Assembly (NCBI GenBank): GCA_017522015.1
Contig: JAFXAW010000017.1
Coordinates: 62,001 to 126,000, forward strand
Length of the DNA stretch: 64,000 nucleotides
Origin: Oscillospiraceae bacterium
Lineage (GTDB): Bacteria; Bacillota; Clostridia; Oscillospirales; Oscillospiraceae
Reading direction: 5' to 3'
This document shows, piece after piece, positions 30,082-39,519 of the stretch; the stretch's first letter is position 1, and each line of letters starts with the position of its first letter. The notes beneath the pieces are model-generated. The model was given only the letters and a program-made list of their open reading frames with translations. It was not told the origin of the DNA and made no database searches. A program made the position numbers and the translations under genes.

Positions 30082-30271
30082 GACGGCGCAAGCGGCGTGA
30101 GGTGTTTTATATCGCAAGCGGTGCGAGAGGCGTCGCGTCACAACCTGTGCCGCTTCGTAACAGCCCCCAGGTTGTCTCCGTGTAAAAATAAAAACGTTTC
30201 CCATTTGCGCGGGAAGCGTGTATACTCAAAAGCGTCGAATTCGGCCACATCTTGCGGAAGGAGCGGAAACT

Positions 30272-31618
30272 ATGCTCAGCGACCTCACCGTCGGAAAACC
30301 GATCAAGGTCATCTCCACCTTTTCTCTGCCGCTGCTGCTGTCCACTGCGCTGCAGCAGCTCTACAACATTGCCGACAGCGTGATCATCGGGCGCTTCACC
30401 GGCTCTCCGGGCCTGGCGGCCATCGGAGCTGCCTATCCCATCACGCTCTTTTTCGTGGCCGCCGCCACCGGCGGCGCGATGGGTTGCTCTGTGACGATTT
30501 CCCAGTTTTTCGGCGCAAAGAAATTCCGGGAGCTCAAGAGCGCCGTGTTCACCGCGCTCATCACGCTTTTCTCCATCGGCGTCGTGCTCGGGCTGCTCGG
30601 CGTCGGGCTGAGCCGGCCGCTGATGCGGCTGCTGCACGCGCCGGAAGCCCACGGCGTTTTTGAAAACGCCTCGGCCTATCTGGCCATCTACTCCGTCGGC
30701 GTGATCCCCATGTTCGTTTACAACGCCGCAACCGCCATCTACACCGGCCTCGGTGATTCCCGCCGGCCGCTGTATTTCCTGATTCTGTCCTCGGTGCTGA
30801 ATGTGATTCTGGACATCATCGCGGTCGGCCCGCTGCAGCTCGGCGTCCGCGGCGCCGCCTGGGCGACAACGATCTCGCAGGCCGTGGCGGCCATCCTGTC
30901 CGCCGCGTTCATCAGCAAAAAAATCATCTCCATCCGCACGGAGGAAAAGGCAAAGGCCTTCGACCGCGCGATTTTGAAGGACATGAGCGCGATCATGGTG
31001 CCCAGCATCTTCCAGCAGAGCTGCGTGGCGCTCGCGCACACCGTATTGCAGCGACTCATCAACAGCTTTGACACCTATGTCGTCGCGGGCTACGAGGCCG
31101 CATCGAAGCTCTATAACTTCGTCTATATGTGCCTGAACACGCTGGGCACGGCGCTGAGCAGCTTTGTGGCGCAGTGCCGCGGCGCGGGCAAGAAGAAACG
31201 GATTTTGGAAGGCTTCAAGGTCTCCACCATACTCTGCTTCGCCTGCATGCTCGTCGCCGTTGCGATTTTGCAGATTTTCCCGCGGCAGCTTATGGGCCTG
31301 TTCGTGGACGCCGGAACCGAGCAGAGCGTCATCGAGGTGGGCGTGAACTATCTGCGCATCATCTCGCCGGTCTATCTGCCCATCTGCTTCATCATCACGA
31401 TCGGCGGCTTCCTGCGCGGCATGGGCCACACCATGACTTTCTTCCTGGAAACGGCAAGCGAATTCACCGTGCGCGTTGTGATGTGCTATGTACTCGCCGC
31501 CGCGATGGGCAGCTATCTCGGCGTGCTGTGGGCCTGGTATTTCGGCTCGTCCTTCGGTTTCCTTATCTGCGTGTTCCTGTTCTTCCGCGTGAAAAAACGG
31601 GAACTCAGAGAAGTATAA
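30272..31618 (+). CDS. MATE family efflux transporter
   Basis: This 448-residue multidrug/toxic compound exporter has twelve hydrophobic segments in two similar halves. The start LTVGKPIKVISTFSLPLLLS and the LYNIADSVIIGRF motif are typical of clostridial MATE proteins of the NorM/DinF type. The ATG at 30272 has GGAAGGAG upstream, whereas the longer frame from 30218 lies in the promoter area (a TATACT -10-like box at 30219). It is a single-gene unit with a clear terminator. Substrate is unknown. Confidence 0.93.
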   Translation: MLSDLTVGKPIKVISTFSLPLLLSTALQQLYNIADSVIIGRFTGSPGLAAIGAAYPITLFFVAAATGGAMGCSVTISQFFGAKKFRELKSAVFTALITLFSIGVVLGLLGVGLSRPLMRLLHAPEAHGVFENASAYLAIYSVGVIPMFVYNAATAIYTGLGDSRRPLYFLILSSVLNVILDIIAVGPLQLGVRGAAWATTISQAVAAILSAAFISKKIISIRTEEKAKAFDRAILKDMSAIMVPSIFQQSCVALAHTVLQRLINSFDTYVVAGYEAASKLYNFVYMCLNTLGTALSSFVAQCRGAGKKKRILEGFKVSTILCFACMLVAVAILQIFPRQLMGLFVDAGTEQSVIEVGVNYLRIISPVYLPICFIITIGGFLRGMGHTMTFFLETASEFTVRVVMCYVLAAAMGSYLGVLWAWYFGSSFGFLICVFLFFRVKKRELREV

Positions 31619-31632
31619 CTCAACAACACAAC

Positions 31633-31670
31633 AATGTGGCGAGCCACCTGGCTCGCCACATTTGCTTTTT
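31633..31670 (+). terminator. Terminator of the MATE gene
   Basis: A 14-base stem (31633-31646 with 31649-31662) and a two-base loop are followed by TTTGCTTTTT-like sequence. Confidence 0.88.
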
Positions 31671-31717
31671 CAAAATTCCACGCCGTACCTGCCCGGAGGC
31701 AACCACATGACAGGCCG

Positions 31718-33076
31718 TCAGATCGTCTGCGCGCCGGTTTCATCCTCCAGCAGAATGAGGATTTTTTCCTGCTCGCCGCTCACGGCGTCCACATAGACGA
31801 TATAGTGCTCCCCGCGCTCGGTCTGACAGACAAATTCGTGGCAGAAAACCTCTTCTCCACCCTCACGCGGGATGACGCACAGCTTGTGGCCGAGGATCTC
31901 CAGTCCATCGGCGACCTTGCTCTTCGCTTCCTCCACGCTGATCTCTGCCTGCGGCAGAGTCCGGGCGCGGTGGTTCATCAGATAACCGCGCGTCTCCAGC
32001 CCGACGACGCTGCCGTCATCGAGCGCAACGCTCACCTTGACAAGATCCGGATAGAGCAGCACATCCCCCTGCGTGGCGGCAAAGTTGATCGTCATCATGC
32101 CGCCCTGCTTCATAAAATAGGTGCTGCGCATGTCGGAAAATCCGTGCTTTTCCAGATAACGCTGCGCACATTCGAGCGCCTCGTCATCCGAGAGCTTCGC
32201 CTCCCCGATGCTGCGGCTGCACAGCATGCTCACGGGCTTTCCACCCTGCTTGCTGATGGAGACATAGCTCTCGCCGTCCCCACACATTGCCGTGAAGTCC
32301 CACGTGGAGATGCGGCAATCGGTGTGTCCGGCTGCGCGCAAGCTCTTTCCGCCTTCGAGAATTTCATGCGCCTCGGCAAGCGCCTCTTTCTCCGAAAAGC
32401 TCGTCTTGTCCTGCAAAAAGATCGGCTCGGCCCGGTCAAGATGCGCGGAAAACGGACCGTCATAGATCAGGCTCGGCACCTCGGGGAACTCCTGCTCAAC
32501 CAGAAGCATTGCCCCGGAGAGCGTCTGCGGCATGCTCTCTCCGGCCTCGTCCATGCGCGCCTCGGCATTTTGCATCTCATCCAGAAGGAGCACGCCGTCG
32601 GAGAGCTCCGCGCGAAGCTCCTGCATATTCTGCGCGAGGACGCCCGCCGTTTCGGAGAGCGCGGCGAGGTTTTCCCGCTGCTCCCCGGTGTAGCCCTCGC
32701 CGCTCATGGCCGAGCGGGAGAGCATAAAGGCATAATCGCCGACGCGGCTGATGAAGCCGGCCGTCTGTTCAAGCTCCTGCGTGGAGAAGGGCAGCACGCC
32801 CAGCGCCATCTGCGCGGTCATCGCCTTGCTGAAGGCCTGCGTACACAGGGCGCCGGACACGGCGGGACTTGTTGCATACAGGGATTTCTGCAGCGCGTGA
32901 TCCAGATCGGTCAGGCTTGTGACCAGCTCGCCGAAGGCGCGCTCATAGCCCGCCTGTGCCAACATTTCGCTTTGCTGCGCGCGGTTGGCTTCTGTTCTGC
33001 CCCAGACGACCAGGACAAGCAGCGCCGCGCAGATATAGGTGGTAAGCAAAACTGCGGTTCTTTTCTTCAGATACAC
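31718..33076 (-). CDS. ypeB: Germination protein YpeB
   Basis: YpeB is a spore-cortex protein that stabilises the lytic enzyme SleB in Bacillus. The 452-residue protein has an N-terminal membrane helix, a helical segment and a C-terminal half with PepSY-like repeats (DEALECAQRYLEKHGF, SVEEAKSKVADGLEILG). The GTG at 33076 is the likely start, with AGAGGTG six bases upstream; that site sits in the 3' arm of the gltX terminator. The sleB gene that usually sits beside it is missing here. Its presence marks the organism as a probable spore former. Forespore-specific transcription is expected, but no sigma-G promoter was identified with confidence. Confidence 0.9.
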   Translation of the reverse strand: MYLKKRTAVLLTTYICAALLVLVVWGRTEANRAQQSEMLAQAGYERAFGELVTSLTDLDHALQKSLYATSPAVSGALCTQAFSKAMTAQMALGVLPFSTQELEQTAGFISRVGDYAFMLSRSAMSGEGYTGEQRENLAALSETAGVLAQNMQELRAELSDGVLLLDEMQNAEARMDEAGESMPQTLSGAMLLVEQEFPEVPSLIYDGPFSAHLDRAEPIFLQDKTSFSEKEALAEAHEILEGGKSLRAAGHTDCRISTWDFTAMCGDGESYVSISKQGGKPVSMLCSRSIGEAKLSDDEALECAQRYLEKHGFSDMRSTYFMKQGGMMTINFAATQGDVLLYPDLVKVSVALDDGSVVGLETRGYLMNHRARTLPQAEISVEEAKSKVADGLEILGHKLCVIPREGGEEVFCHEFVCQTERGEHYIVYVDAVSGEQEKILILLEDETGAQTI

Positions 33077-33121
33077 AAAAAACACCTCTTTGCCTTAGTA
33101 TTGGGCAAAGAGGTGTTTTTT
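33077..33121 (-). terminator. Terminator of gltX overlapping the ypeB ribosome site
   Basis: An 18-base perfect stem (33077-33094 with 33104-33121) with a nine-base loop ends in six U on the minus strand. Its 3' arm contains AGAGGTG, the only ribosome site for ypeB, and the U-run is the spacer to the GTG start. Confidence 0.93.
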
Positions 33122-33152
33122 ATTTCTGGTGAATTTTGCTTCTTTTTCCCGG

Positions 33153-34634
33153 TCAGTTCAGCTTTTCGCGGCCCGCTTTCAGGCGGCAAAGCGTCTCCTC
33201 CCGTCCGAGAATTGCGCAGATTTCCACGGCGCCGCCGGGCGTGACGGCCTTTCCGGCCGCGGCGATGCGCACCGGCCACATCAAAAGCGCATTTTTGACC
33301 TGCTTCTCCTCCGCGAGCGCCATGAGCGTGGCGTGGATGCTCTCGGCATCCCAAACCTCCAGCGCTTCCAGCGCCGGGATCGCGGCATCCAGCATTTCAC
33401 GGCTGCTCTCGATGCTGCTCTTGGACTTCTTATGCACGAACAGCTCCGTGTCATACTCCGGCAGCGCGTCAAAGAAATCCACTTTCTCCGGGATGTCGGT
33501 CAGCTTCTCGCAGCGCGCCTGCAGGAGCGCGGCAACGGCGGCAACGTCGATGGCGGGGTTTTTCACGCTCTGCCGGATATAAGGCTCGGCGGTTTTGGCA
33601 AAAGCCTCCGGCTCCATCGCGCGCAGATAGAGTGCGTTGAAGTGGTCCAGCTTGGCAAGATCAAAGATCGCCGGGGATTTGGAGATGCCGGCAAGGTCAA
33701 AGACCTCGGCCAGCTCGGACAGCGAGAAGATCTCCTGCTCCGCAATCTCCCCCTTCGGGCTCCAGCCGAGCAGGGCGACATAGTTCAAAATCGCCTCCGT
33801 CAGATAGCCCTGCGCCCTGAGATCCTCGTAGGACGGATCGCCGTGGCGCTTGGACATCTTATGCTGCTGGTCGCGCATGACGGGCGAGCAGTGGACATAT
33901 TCCGGAATCTCCCAGCCAAAGGCCTCGTAGAGCAGGTTATATTTCGGCGCGCTGGAGAGATATTCGCTGCCGCGCACAACGTGCGTGATGCCCATGAGGT
34001 GATCGTCCACGACGTTGGCAAAGTTGTAAGTGGGCAGGCCGTCCCGCTTCAGGAGCACCTGATCGTCGAGCGTCTTGTTCTCCACGGTGATCTCGCCGTA
34101 AGAGACGTCCCGGAAAGTCGTTGTCCCCTCCTGCGGAACCTTCTGCCGGATGACGTAGGGCAGCCCCGCGCTGAGCTTCTCCTCCACCTCCGCAGCGGAA
34201 AGATTGCGGCAGGGGTCCTCGGCGCGCTCAAAACCCGCCGACTCTTCCTCGTCGCCCTGCTTCTCGCAGAAGCAGTAATACGCCGCGCCCTTTTCCACGA
34301 GCAGTTTTGCGTATTTCCCATAGAGATCCCGACGCTGCGTCTGGATATAGGGGCCGACGGGGCCGCCGATGTCCGGGCCCTCGTCGTGCACAAGTCCGCA
34401 CTCGCCAAGCGTCCGGTAGATGATCTCCGTTGCGCCCTCCACCTGACGGGACTGATCGGTGTCCTCCAGGCGGAAGATGAAGGTGCCGCCCGCTCTGCGG
34501 GCAATCAGCCATGTATAAAGCGCCGTGCGCAGATTGCCGACGTGCATATAGCCCGTGGGCGACGGCGCGAAGCGCGTGCGCACCTTCCCTTTGGGGATGC
34601 GCGCTTCCATATCGACGAAAAACTGCTTGTCCAT
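33153..34634 (-). CDS. gltX: Glutamyl-tRNA synthetase
   Basis: This class I aminoacyl-tRNA synthetase charges tRNA-Glu (and probably tRNA-Gln for GatCAB). The 493-residue protein has the HIGH-type motif APSPTGYMHVGN and the KMSKS-type motif KMSKRHG. The discriminating C-terminal helical anticodon-binding domain is complete. The ATG at 34634 follows GGAAAGGACGG; upstream in-frame codons lie in the leader. It is monocistronic, with a consensus promoter and an 18-base terminator stem. Confidence 0.97.
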   Translation of the reverse strand: MDKQFFVDMEARIPKGKVRTRFAPSPTGYMHVGNLRTALYTWLIARRAGGTFIFRLEDTDQSRQVEGATEIIYRTLGECGLVHDEGPDIGGPVGPYIQTQRRDLYGKYAKLLVEKGAAYYCFCEKQGDEEESAGFERAEDPCRNLSAAEVEEKLSAGLPYVIRQKVPQEGTTTFRDVSYGEITVENKTLDDQVLLKRDGLPTYNFANVVDDHLMGITHVVRGSEYLSSAPKYNLLYEAFGWEIPEYVHCSPVMRDQQHKMSKRHGDPSYEDLRAQGYLTEAILNYVALLGWSPKGEIAEQEIFSLSELAEVFDLAGISKSPAIFDLAKLDHFNALYLRAMEPEAFAKTAEPYIRQSVKNPAIDVAAVAALLQARCEKLTDIPEKVDFFDALPEYDTELFVHKKSKSSIESSREMLDAAIPALEALEVWDAESIHATLMALAEEKQVKNALLMWPVRIAAAGKAVTPGGAVEICAILGREETLCRLKAGREKLN

Positions 34635-34731
34635 ATTCTTTCCGTCCTTTCCTGTGCAAAAAGCGGCAGACGCGCTGCGGGATCCGCTATGCAGTCCGCT
34701 TTGCAAAGTCTGCTCTGTAATCTGTTGTCTA

Positions 34732-34760
34732 ATAGTATTTTACAAAACCGGAATTGTCAA
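34732..34760 (-). promoter_or_regulatory. gltX promoter
   Basis: TTGACA and TACTAT are spaced by 17 bases on the minus strand, leaving a leader of about 90 bases; the leader has no T-box features. Confidence 0.85.
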
Positions 34761-34822
34761 TCCGCAATTGACAAAACTGCAGCTCCCGGCGCGGAAAGTG
34801 CCGTTAAAAAACATTTTTTGCG

Positions 34823-34851
34823 TTGTCTTTTGTGCGCAGGCGTGATATAGT
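34823..34851 (+). promoter_or_regulatory. Promoter of the aminotransferase-trpS operon
   Basis: TTGTCT and TATAGT with a 17-base spacer precede a leader of about 110 bases. Confidence 0.65.
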
Positions 34852-34966
34852 TAATTAGTTACAATCCCGGTCGGACGATATGGCTTGGGTCCGCCCTCAC
34901 AGGGCGCATTTTCTCCCCATACCGCATTCCCTTCTTCGCCCGGCCCAAAATCAAGGAAGACAGATT

Positions 34967-36169
34967 ATGGAATCTCATCTCTCTGAGCGGATGAAACCGA
35001 TGAACCCTTCCGCCATCCGCGAAATCTTCAAGTTCGCGGGTCTGCCGGGCATGATCTCCTTTGCCGGCGGAAACCCCTCCGAGCGCACCTTTCCGGCGCA
35101 GGAGCTTGCGGAGGTCAGCGCGAAGCTGTTCGCGGAGAAGCCCGCGGAAATTCTGCAGTACGGCATTTCGGAGGGTTACGCGCCCCTGCGGGAGCTGACC
35201 AAAGCCCGTATGCGTGAAAAGTTCGGCGTCGGCGGCGATGATGACGAGGTGCTCATGCTCACCGGCGGACAGCAGGGCATGGATCTGGCGCTGAAAACCC
35301 TGACCAATGAGGGCGACGCTGTCATTGTGGAAAACCCCAGCTTCATCGGCGCACTCAACGCCATCCGCAGCTATCGTCTGCGCATGGTTGGCGTGCCCAT
35401 GGATCACGAGGGTATGAATATGGACGCGCTGGAAAACGCGCTTCGCGAGAATCCGGACGTCAAGCTCATCTACACGATCCCGACCTTTCAGAATCCCATG
35501 GGCGTAACGATGCCGCTTGCGCGCCGCAAACGGCTCTATGAGCTGGCCGTGCAGTATGACGTGATGATCGTGGAGGACAACCCCTATTTTGAGCTGCGCT
35601 ATTACGGCGAGGACGTCCCCTGCATAAAGAGTCTGGACAAAACCGGGCATGTGCTCTTCTGCGGCAGCTATTCCAAGACCGTTTCGCCCGGATTGCGCGT
35701 GGGCTTTCTTGTGCTCCACAAATCGCTTTTGCAGAAATTCACCGTAGCCAAGCAGTGCGCGGACGTGCACAGCGTGAATCTTCCGCAGATGCTGGTTTAC
35801 GAATACATCCGGGGCTATGATTTCGATGCGCATGTGAAGCTGTGCTGCGATATTTACCGCGTGCAGCGCGACCTGATGGTCAGCGGGCTGAAAAAGAACC
35901 TCGCCGGACTGGAAACGCAGGGCGTGCGCTTCACGCAGCCGGACGGCGGCCTGTTCGTCTGGGTGGATCTGCCGCCGGAAAAGAGCGGCTACGAGCTGTT
36001 TGAGCGGCTGGTCGAGCGCAAGCTTGCAACCGTGCCCGGCAGCACCTTTGACCCCTGGGAGAGGCGGGACACGCCCGGAATCCGACTGAATTTTTCCATG
36101 CCGACGCCGGAGCAGATCGAATCCGGCACCAAAATTTTCGGAGATACGATAAGGGAGTTTTTGAAGTAA
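34967..36169 (+). CDS. PLP-dependent class I/II aminotransferase (2-aminoadipate/LysN-like)
   Basis: This 400-residue fold type I aminotransferase resembles the MocR aminotransferase domain without an HTH. Visible features are ISFAGGNPS near the N-terminus, TGGQQGMDLALK for cofactor phosphate binding and the YTIPTFQNPMG substrate loop. VEDNPYFELRY carries the pyridine-binding aspartate, and the Schiff-base lysine is in SYSKTVSPGLRVGF. The ATG at 34967 follows AAGGAAG. trpS starts one base after its stop, so they share a message. Likely substrates are aromatic, branched or aminoadipate-type amino acids; the choice is not decidable here. Confidence 0.9.
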   Translation: MESHLSERMKPMNPSAIREIFKFAGLPGMISFAGGNPSERTFPAQELAEVSAKLFAEKPAEILQYGISEGYAPLRELTKARMREKFGVGGDDDEVLMLTGGQQGMDLALKTLTNEGDAVIVENPSFIGALNAIRSYRLRMVGVPMDHEGMNMDALENALRENPDVKLIYTIPTFQNPMGVTMPLARRKRLYELAVQYDVMIVEDNPYFELRYYGEDVPCIKSLDKTGHVLFCGSYSKTVSPGLRVGFLVLHKSLLQKFTVAKQCADVHSVNLPQMLVYEYIRGYDFDAHVKLCCDIYRVQRDLMVSGLKKNLAGLETQGVRFTQPDGGLFVWVDLPPEKSGYELFERLVERKLATVPGSTFDPWERRDTPGIRLNFSMPTPEQIESGTKIFGDTIREFLK

Positions 36170-36170
36170 C

Positions 36171-37175
36171 ATGAACGAGAACGCAAAAAAAGTCATGCTC
36201 TCCGGCATCCAGCCGAGCGGCGATCTGCATCTGGGCAACTACCTCGGCGCGATCCGCAACTGGGTTGCGCGCACGGACGAATTTGACAACTACTATTTCA
36301 TGGCGGACATGCACACCATCACGGTCCGGCAGACTCCGGCGGATCTGCGCCGCCGCACGCTGGAGCAGCTTGCGCAGTACATCGCCTGCGGCCTCGACCC
36401 GGAGAAGAACACCCTCTTCATCCAGAGTCATGTGCCCGAGCACGCGCAGCTTGGCTGGGTGCTCAACTGCTACACCATGTTCGGCGAGCTCTCCCGCATG
36501 ACGCAGTTCAAGGACAAAAGCTCCAAGCACAGCGAAAACATCAACGGCGGTCTGTTCACCTATCCCGCGCTGATGGCCGCGGACATCCTGCTCTATCAGC
36601 CGGACTATGTCCCGGTCGGCGAGGATCAGAAGCAACACTGCGAGCTCACGCGCGATGTGGCCATCCGCTTCAACAACATCTACGGCGACGTGTTCAAGGT
36701 TCCGGAGCCCTTCATTCAGAAAGTCGGCGCGCGCATCATGAGCCTCGGCAACCCCAGCTCCAAGATGAGCAAATCCGACCCCGCGGGCTGCGTCTTCCTG
36801 CTGGAAAAGCCGGAAGACATCCTGCGCAAGTTCAAAAAGGCCGTCACGGACAGCGACACGGAAAACTGCGTGCGCTATGCCCCGGCGGAGAAGCCGGGCG
36901 TCGCCAACCTCATGGGCATCTACGCCGCCATCACCGGCAAAAGCTATGCCGAGATTGAAGCGGAGTTTGCCGGCAAGGGTTACGGCGCTTTCAAGCCCGC
37001 CGTCGGCGAAGCCGTTGTGGAGATGCTGCGCCCCATTCAGGAGGAGACGCGGCGCATCCTCGCGGACAAGGCCTATCTGGAATCCGTCTACCGCGCGGGC
37101 GCGGAAAAGGCCTCCTACATCGCATCGAAGACGCTGCGCAAGGTTTACAAAAAAATCGGCTTCGTCGCGCACTGA
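36171..37175 (+). CDS. trpS: Tryptophanyl-tRNA synthetase
   Basis: This class I synthetase charges tRNA-Trp. The 334-residue protein has GIQPSGDLHLGNYLGA (HIGH-type motif), the tryptophan pocket residues in VPVGEDQKQHCE and the KMSKS loop KMSKSDP. Length is standard. The gene starts one base after the aminotransferase stop, and the nearest ribosome-like site (AAGGGAG) is about 14 bases away, so translation probably depends on coupling. No T-box leader lies directly upstream. Confidence 0.97.
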   Translation: MNENAKKVMLSGIQPSGDLHLGNYLGAIRNWVARTDEFDNYYFMADMHTITVRQTPADLRRRTLEQLAQYIACGLDPEKNTLFIQSHVPEHAQLGWVLNCYTMFGELSRMTQFKDKSSKHSENINGGLFTYPALMAADILLYQPDYVPVGEDQKQHCELTRDVAIRFNNIYGDVFKVPEPFIQKVGARIMSLGNPSSKMSKSDPAGCVFLLEKPEDILRKFKKAVTDSDTENCVRYAPAEKPGVANLMGIYAAITGKSYAEIEAEFAGKGYGAFKPAVGEAVVEMLRPIQEETRRILADKAYLESVYRAGAEKASYIASKTLRKVYKKIGFVAH

Positions 37176-37235
37176 AATGCGCTTTCCCGCCCCGAAGAGG
37201 CGGTGTATGCTTAGAAACGAACCGGGAGAATCCGT

Positions 37236-38357
37236 ATGGTTTTAGACACGAAACTGCTGCTTGACATTCTCATCGCGCTCGGCGTTGCGCTTGTGATCAG
37301 CTTTGCCGCCACACCTGTCATCAAGGCTTTCGCGCAGAAGGTCGGTGCCATAGATGTGCCGCGCGATGCAAGGCGCGTGCACGATCACCCCATCCCCCGG
37401 ATGGGCGGCCTGGCCATCTTTTTGGGCTTTGTTCTGTCCGTTGTGCTGTTCGTGGAGATCTCCAAACCCGTGCAGGGCATCCTGCTGGGGGCAGTGCTCA
37501 TCGTCATTGTCGGCGCTTTGGATGACATTCTGAATCTCCCCGCGTGGGTCAAGCTCTTGTTTCAGATCATCGCGGCGGTCATCGCCGTGCTGCACGGCAT
37601 CGTGATCGAAACCTTCACGAATCCCTTTATTTTCGGCAACATGGAACGGCTGCCCTTAAACGGCTTTTCCATTCCGGTCACGATCGTCTGGATTGTGATC
37701 ATCACAAACTCCGTCAACCTCATTGACGGGCTGGACGGGCTTGCCGCCGGCGTTTCGTCCATCTCGGGCCTGACCATGCTGATCATCGCGCTGCTGGTGG
37801 CGGATCGGAATGTTGCGCTGCTGCTGGCTGCGCTTGTCGGCGCCTGCATCGGCTTTCTGCCTTTCAATTTCAACCCCGCCAAGATCTTTATGGGCGACAC
37901 GGGCGCGCTGCTGCTCGGCTATGTGCTGAGCACGGCGAGCATCCTCGGCCTGTTCAAGTTCTACGCCGTGGTGAGCTTTGCCGTGCCCTTTCTGGTGCTG
38001 GCCGTTCCGATTTTTGACACGCTGTTTGCCATCTTCCGCCGCCTCTGCAAGGGGCAGAACCCCCTCAAGCCAGACCGCGGTCATTTCCACCACCGTCTGA
38101 TCGACATGGGCTTCAACCAGAAGCAGACGGTCGCCATTCTGTACATTCTAAACGCGCTGCTCGGCCTGTCCGCCGTGATCATGACCGCAAACAGCAAATT
38201 CAAGGTACTGATTCTGATCGTCTCGTTCTGTCTGGCGCTGGCAGTCGTCGGCTTTCTGATGCTCTCACATCACAGCAGCGGGCATACACATGCCGGAAAA
38301 GGCGCCGACCAGGCCGCTTCCGGCGACGAAAAAGGAGACGGAGGCAGCCATGCGTAA
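37236..38357 (+). CDS. tagO: Undecaprenyl-phosphate GlcNAc-1-phosphate transferase (TagO/WecA family)
   Basis: This polytopic enzyme transfers GlcNAc-1-phosphate to undecaprenyl phosphate, the first lipid-linked step of teichoic acid or other surface glycans. The 373-residue protein has about ten hydrophobic helices. Conserved motifs include the DDILNL catalytic aspartates, NLIDGLDGLAAG, the FMGDTG aspartate and the HFHHRLID histidine motif. The C-terminal tail is His/Gly/Lys-rich. The ribosome site is GGGAG. It overlaps by 8 bases the epimerase that supplies UDP-ManNAc, which supports a teichoic-acid-like pathway. Confidence 0.93.
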   Translation: MVLDTKLLLDILIALGVALVISFAATPVIKAFAQKVGAIDVPRDARRVHDHPIPRMGGLAIFLGFVLSVVLFVEISKPVQGILLGAVLIVIVGALDDILNLPAWVKLLFQIIAAVIAVLHGIVIETFTNPFIFGNMERLPLNGFSIPVTIVWIVIITNSVNLIDGLDGLAAGVSSISGLTMLIIALLVADRNVALLLAALVGACIGFLPFNFNPAKIFMGDTGALLLGYVLSTASILGLFKFYAVVSFAVPFLVLAVPIFDTLFAIFRRLCKGQNPLKPDRGHFHHRLIDMGFNQKQTVAILYILNALLGLSAVIMTANSKFKVLILIVSFCLALAVVGFLMLSHHSSGHTHAGKGADQAASGDEKGDGGSHA

Positions 38358-39519
38358 AATCCGTGTTCTGTCCGTCTTCGGCACAAGGCCGGAGGCCATC
38401 AAAATGTGTCCGCTGGTGCTGGAACTGCAGCGGCGCGAGGAAATTGAAAGCCTCGTCTGCGTCACGGCGCAGCACAGGGAAATGCTTGACGGCGTTCTGA
38501 AGTCTTTTGGTGTGACGCCGGACTTTGACCTGAATGTGATGCGCCCGGAGCAGACGCTCTCCGCGCTCACTTCGCGCGTACTGGAAGGGCTCGGCGCAGT
38601 TTTTGCGAAAGCACAGCCCGACCTGGTGCTTGTCCACGGCGACACCACAACGAGTTTCTCCGCGGCGCTTGCCGCGTTTTACGAGCGCATCATCGTCGGC
38701 CACGTGGAGGCCGGACTGCGCACCTACGACCGCTACAGTCCTTTCCCCGAGGAGCTCAACCGTCAGCTTGTCGGCCGGCTGGCCGCTCTTCACTTTGCGC
38801 CGACGGCGCAGAACAAGGCCAATCTGGAGCGCGAGGGCATCAAAGAGGGCATCTTCGTAACCGGCAACACCGTCATCGACGCCATGCGCTACACCGTTGG
38901 GGACGGCAGCTTTTCCAGCCCCGCGCTGCGCGCGCTTGATTTTGAAAACGAGCGTCACATCGTGCTCACCTGTCACCGGCGGGAGAATTACGGCGAGGCC
39001 ATGGAGCAGATCTTTTCTGCCGTCCGCCGCCTTGCCGAAGCCTATCCGGATGTGCGCTTTGTCTACCCCGTGCATCCGTCACCCGCCGTGCAGGAAACAG
39101 CCTCCCGTCTGCTCGGGAACGTCCCGCGCGTGGAGCTGATCGAGCCGCTGGACACCTTTGATATGCACCGCCTGATGAGCCGGTGCTACATGGTGATGAC
39201 CGATTCCGGCGGCATTCAGGAGGAGGCGCCGTCACTCGGCAAGCCCGTGCTTGTCCTGCGCAGGGAGACGGAGCGGCCGGAGGCCGTCAAGGCCGGAACT
39301 GTCCTCATCGCCGGCGTGGAAACCGAAAAAATTGTCTCCCTCGCGACCGCGCTGCTGGAGGACAGGGCGCTCTATTCCCGCATGGCGCAGGCCGTCAACC
39401 CTTACGGGGACGGGCACGCCTGTGAACGCATTGCGGACGCGATCTGCTATATGTTCGGCTATGCCCAGACGCCGCCGGAGCGTTTCTCCCCTACAGGAAC
39501 AGCATCGCGCCCATCATAA
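38350..39519 (+). CDS. mnaA: UDP-N-acetylglucosamine 2-epimerase (non-hydrolysing)
   Basis: This cytoplasmic enzyme interconverts UDP-GlcNAc and UDP-ManNAc. The 389-residue protein opens with VLSVFGTRPEAIKM. It has HGDTTTSFSAALAAFY, the GHVEAGLRT active-site motif, HRREN and TDSGGIQEEAPSLGKPVL for UDP binding. The ATG at 38350 follows AAAAAGGAGACGG within the end of tagO. The final 29 bases overlap the convergent small gene on the other strand, leaving no room for a terminator between them. Confidence 0.95.
   Translation: MRKIRVLSVFGTRPEAIKMCPLVLELQRREEIESLVCVTAQHREMLDGVLKSFGVTPDFDLNVMRPEQTLSALTSRVLEGLGAVFAKAQPDLVLVHGDTTTSFSAALAAFYERIIVGHVEAGLRTYDRYSPFPEELNRQLVGRLAALHFAPTAQNKANLEREGIKEGIFVTGNTVIDAMRYTVGDGSFSSPALRALDFENERHIVLTCHRRENYGEAMEQIFSAVRRLAEAYPDVRFVYPVHPSPAVQETASRLLGNVPRVELIEPLDTFDMHRLMSRCYMVMTDSGGIQEEAPSLGKPVLVLRRETERPEAVKAGTVLIAGVETEKIVSLATALLEDRALYSRMAQAVNPYGDGHACERIADAICYMFGYAQTPPERFSPTGTASRPS

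Noticed and set aside
34635..34731. T-box riboswitch in the gltX leader
   Set aside because: No T-box sequence (TGGNACCGCG-like) or specifier stem is present; only a weak hairpin near 34660-34690 was seen.
36130..36170. T-box or trp attenuator ahead of trpS
   Set aside because: trpS starts one base after the aminotransferase stop, which leaves no leader.
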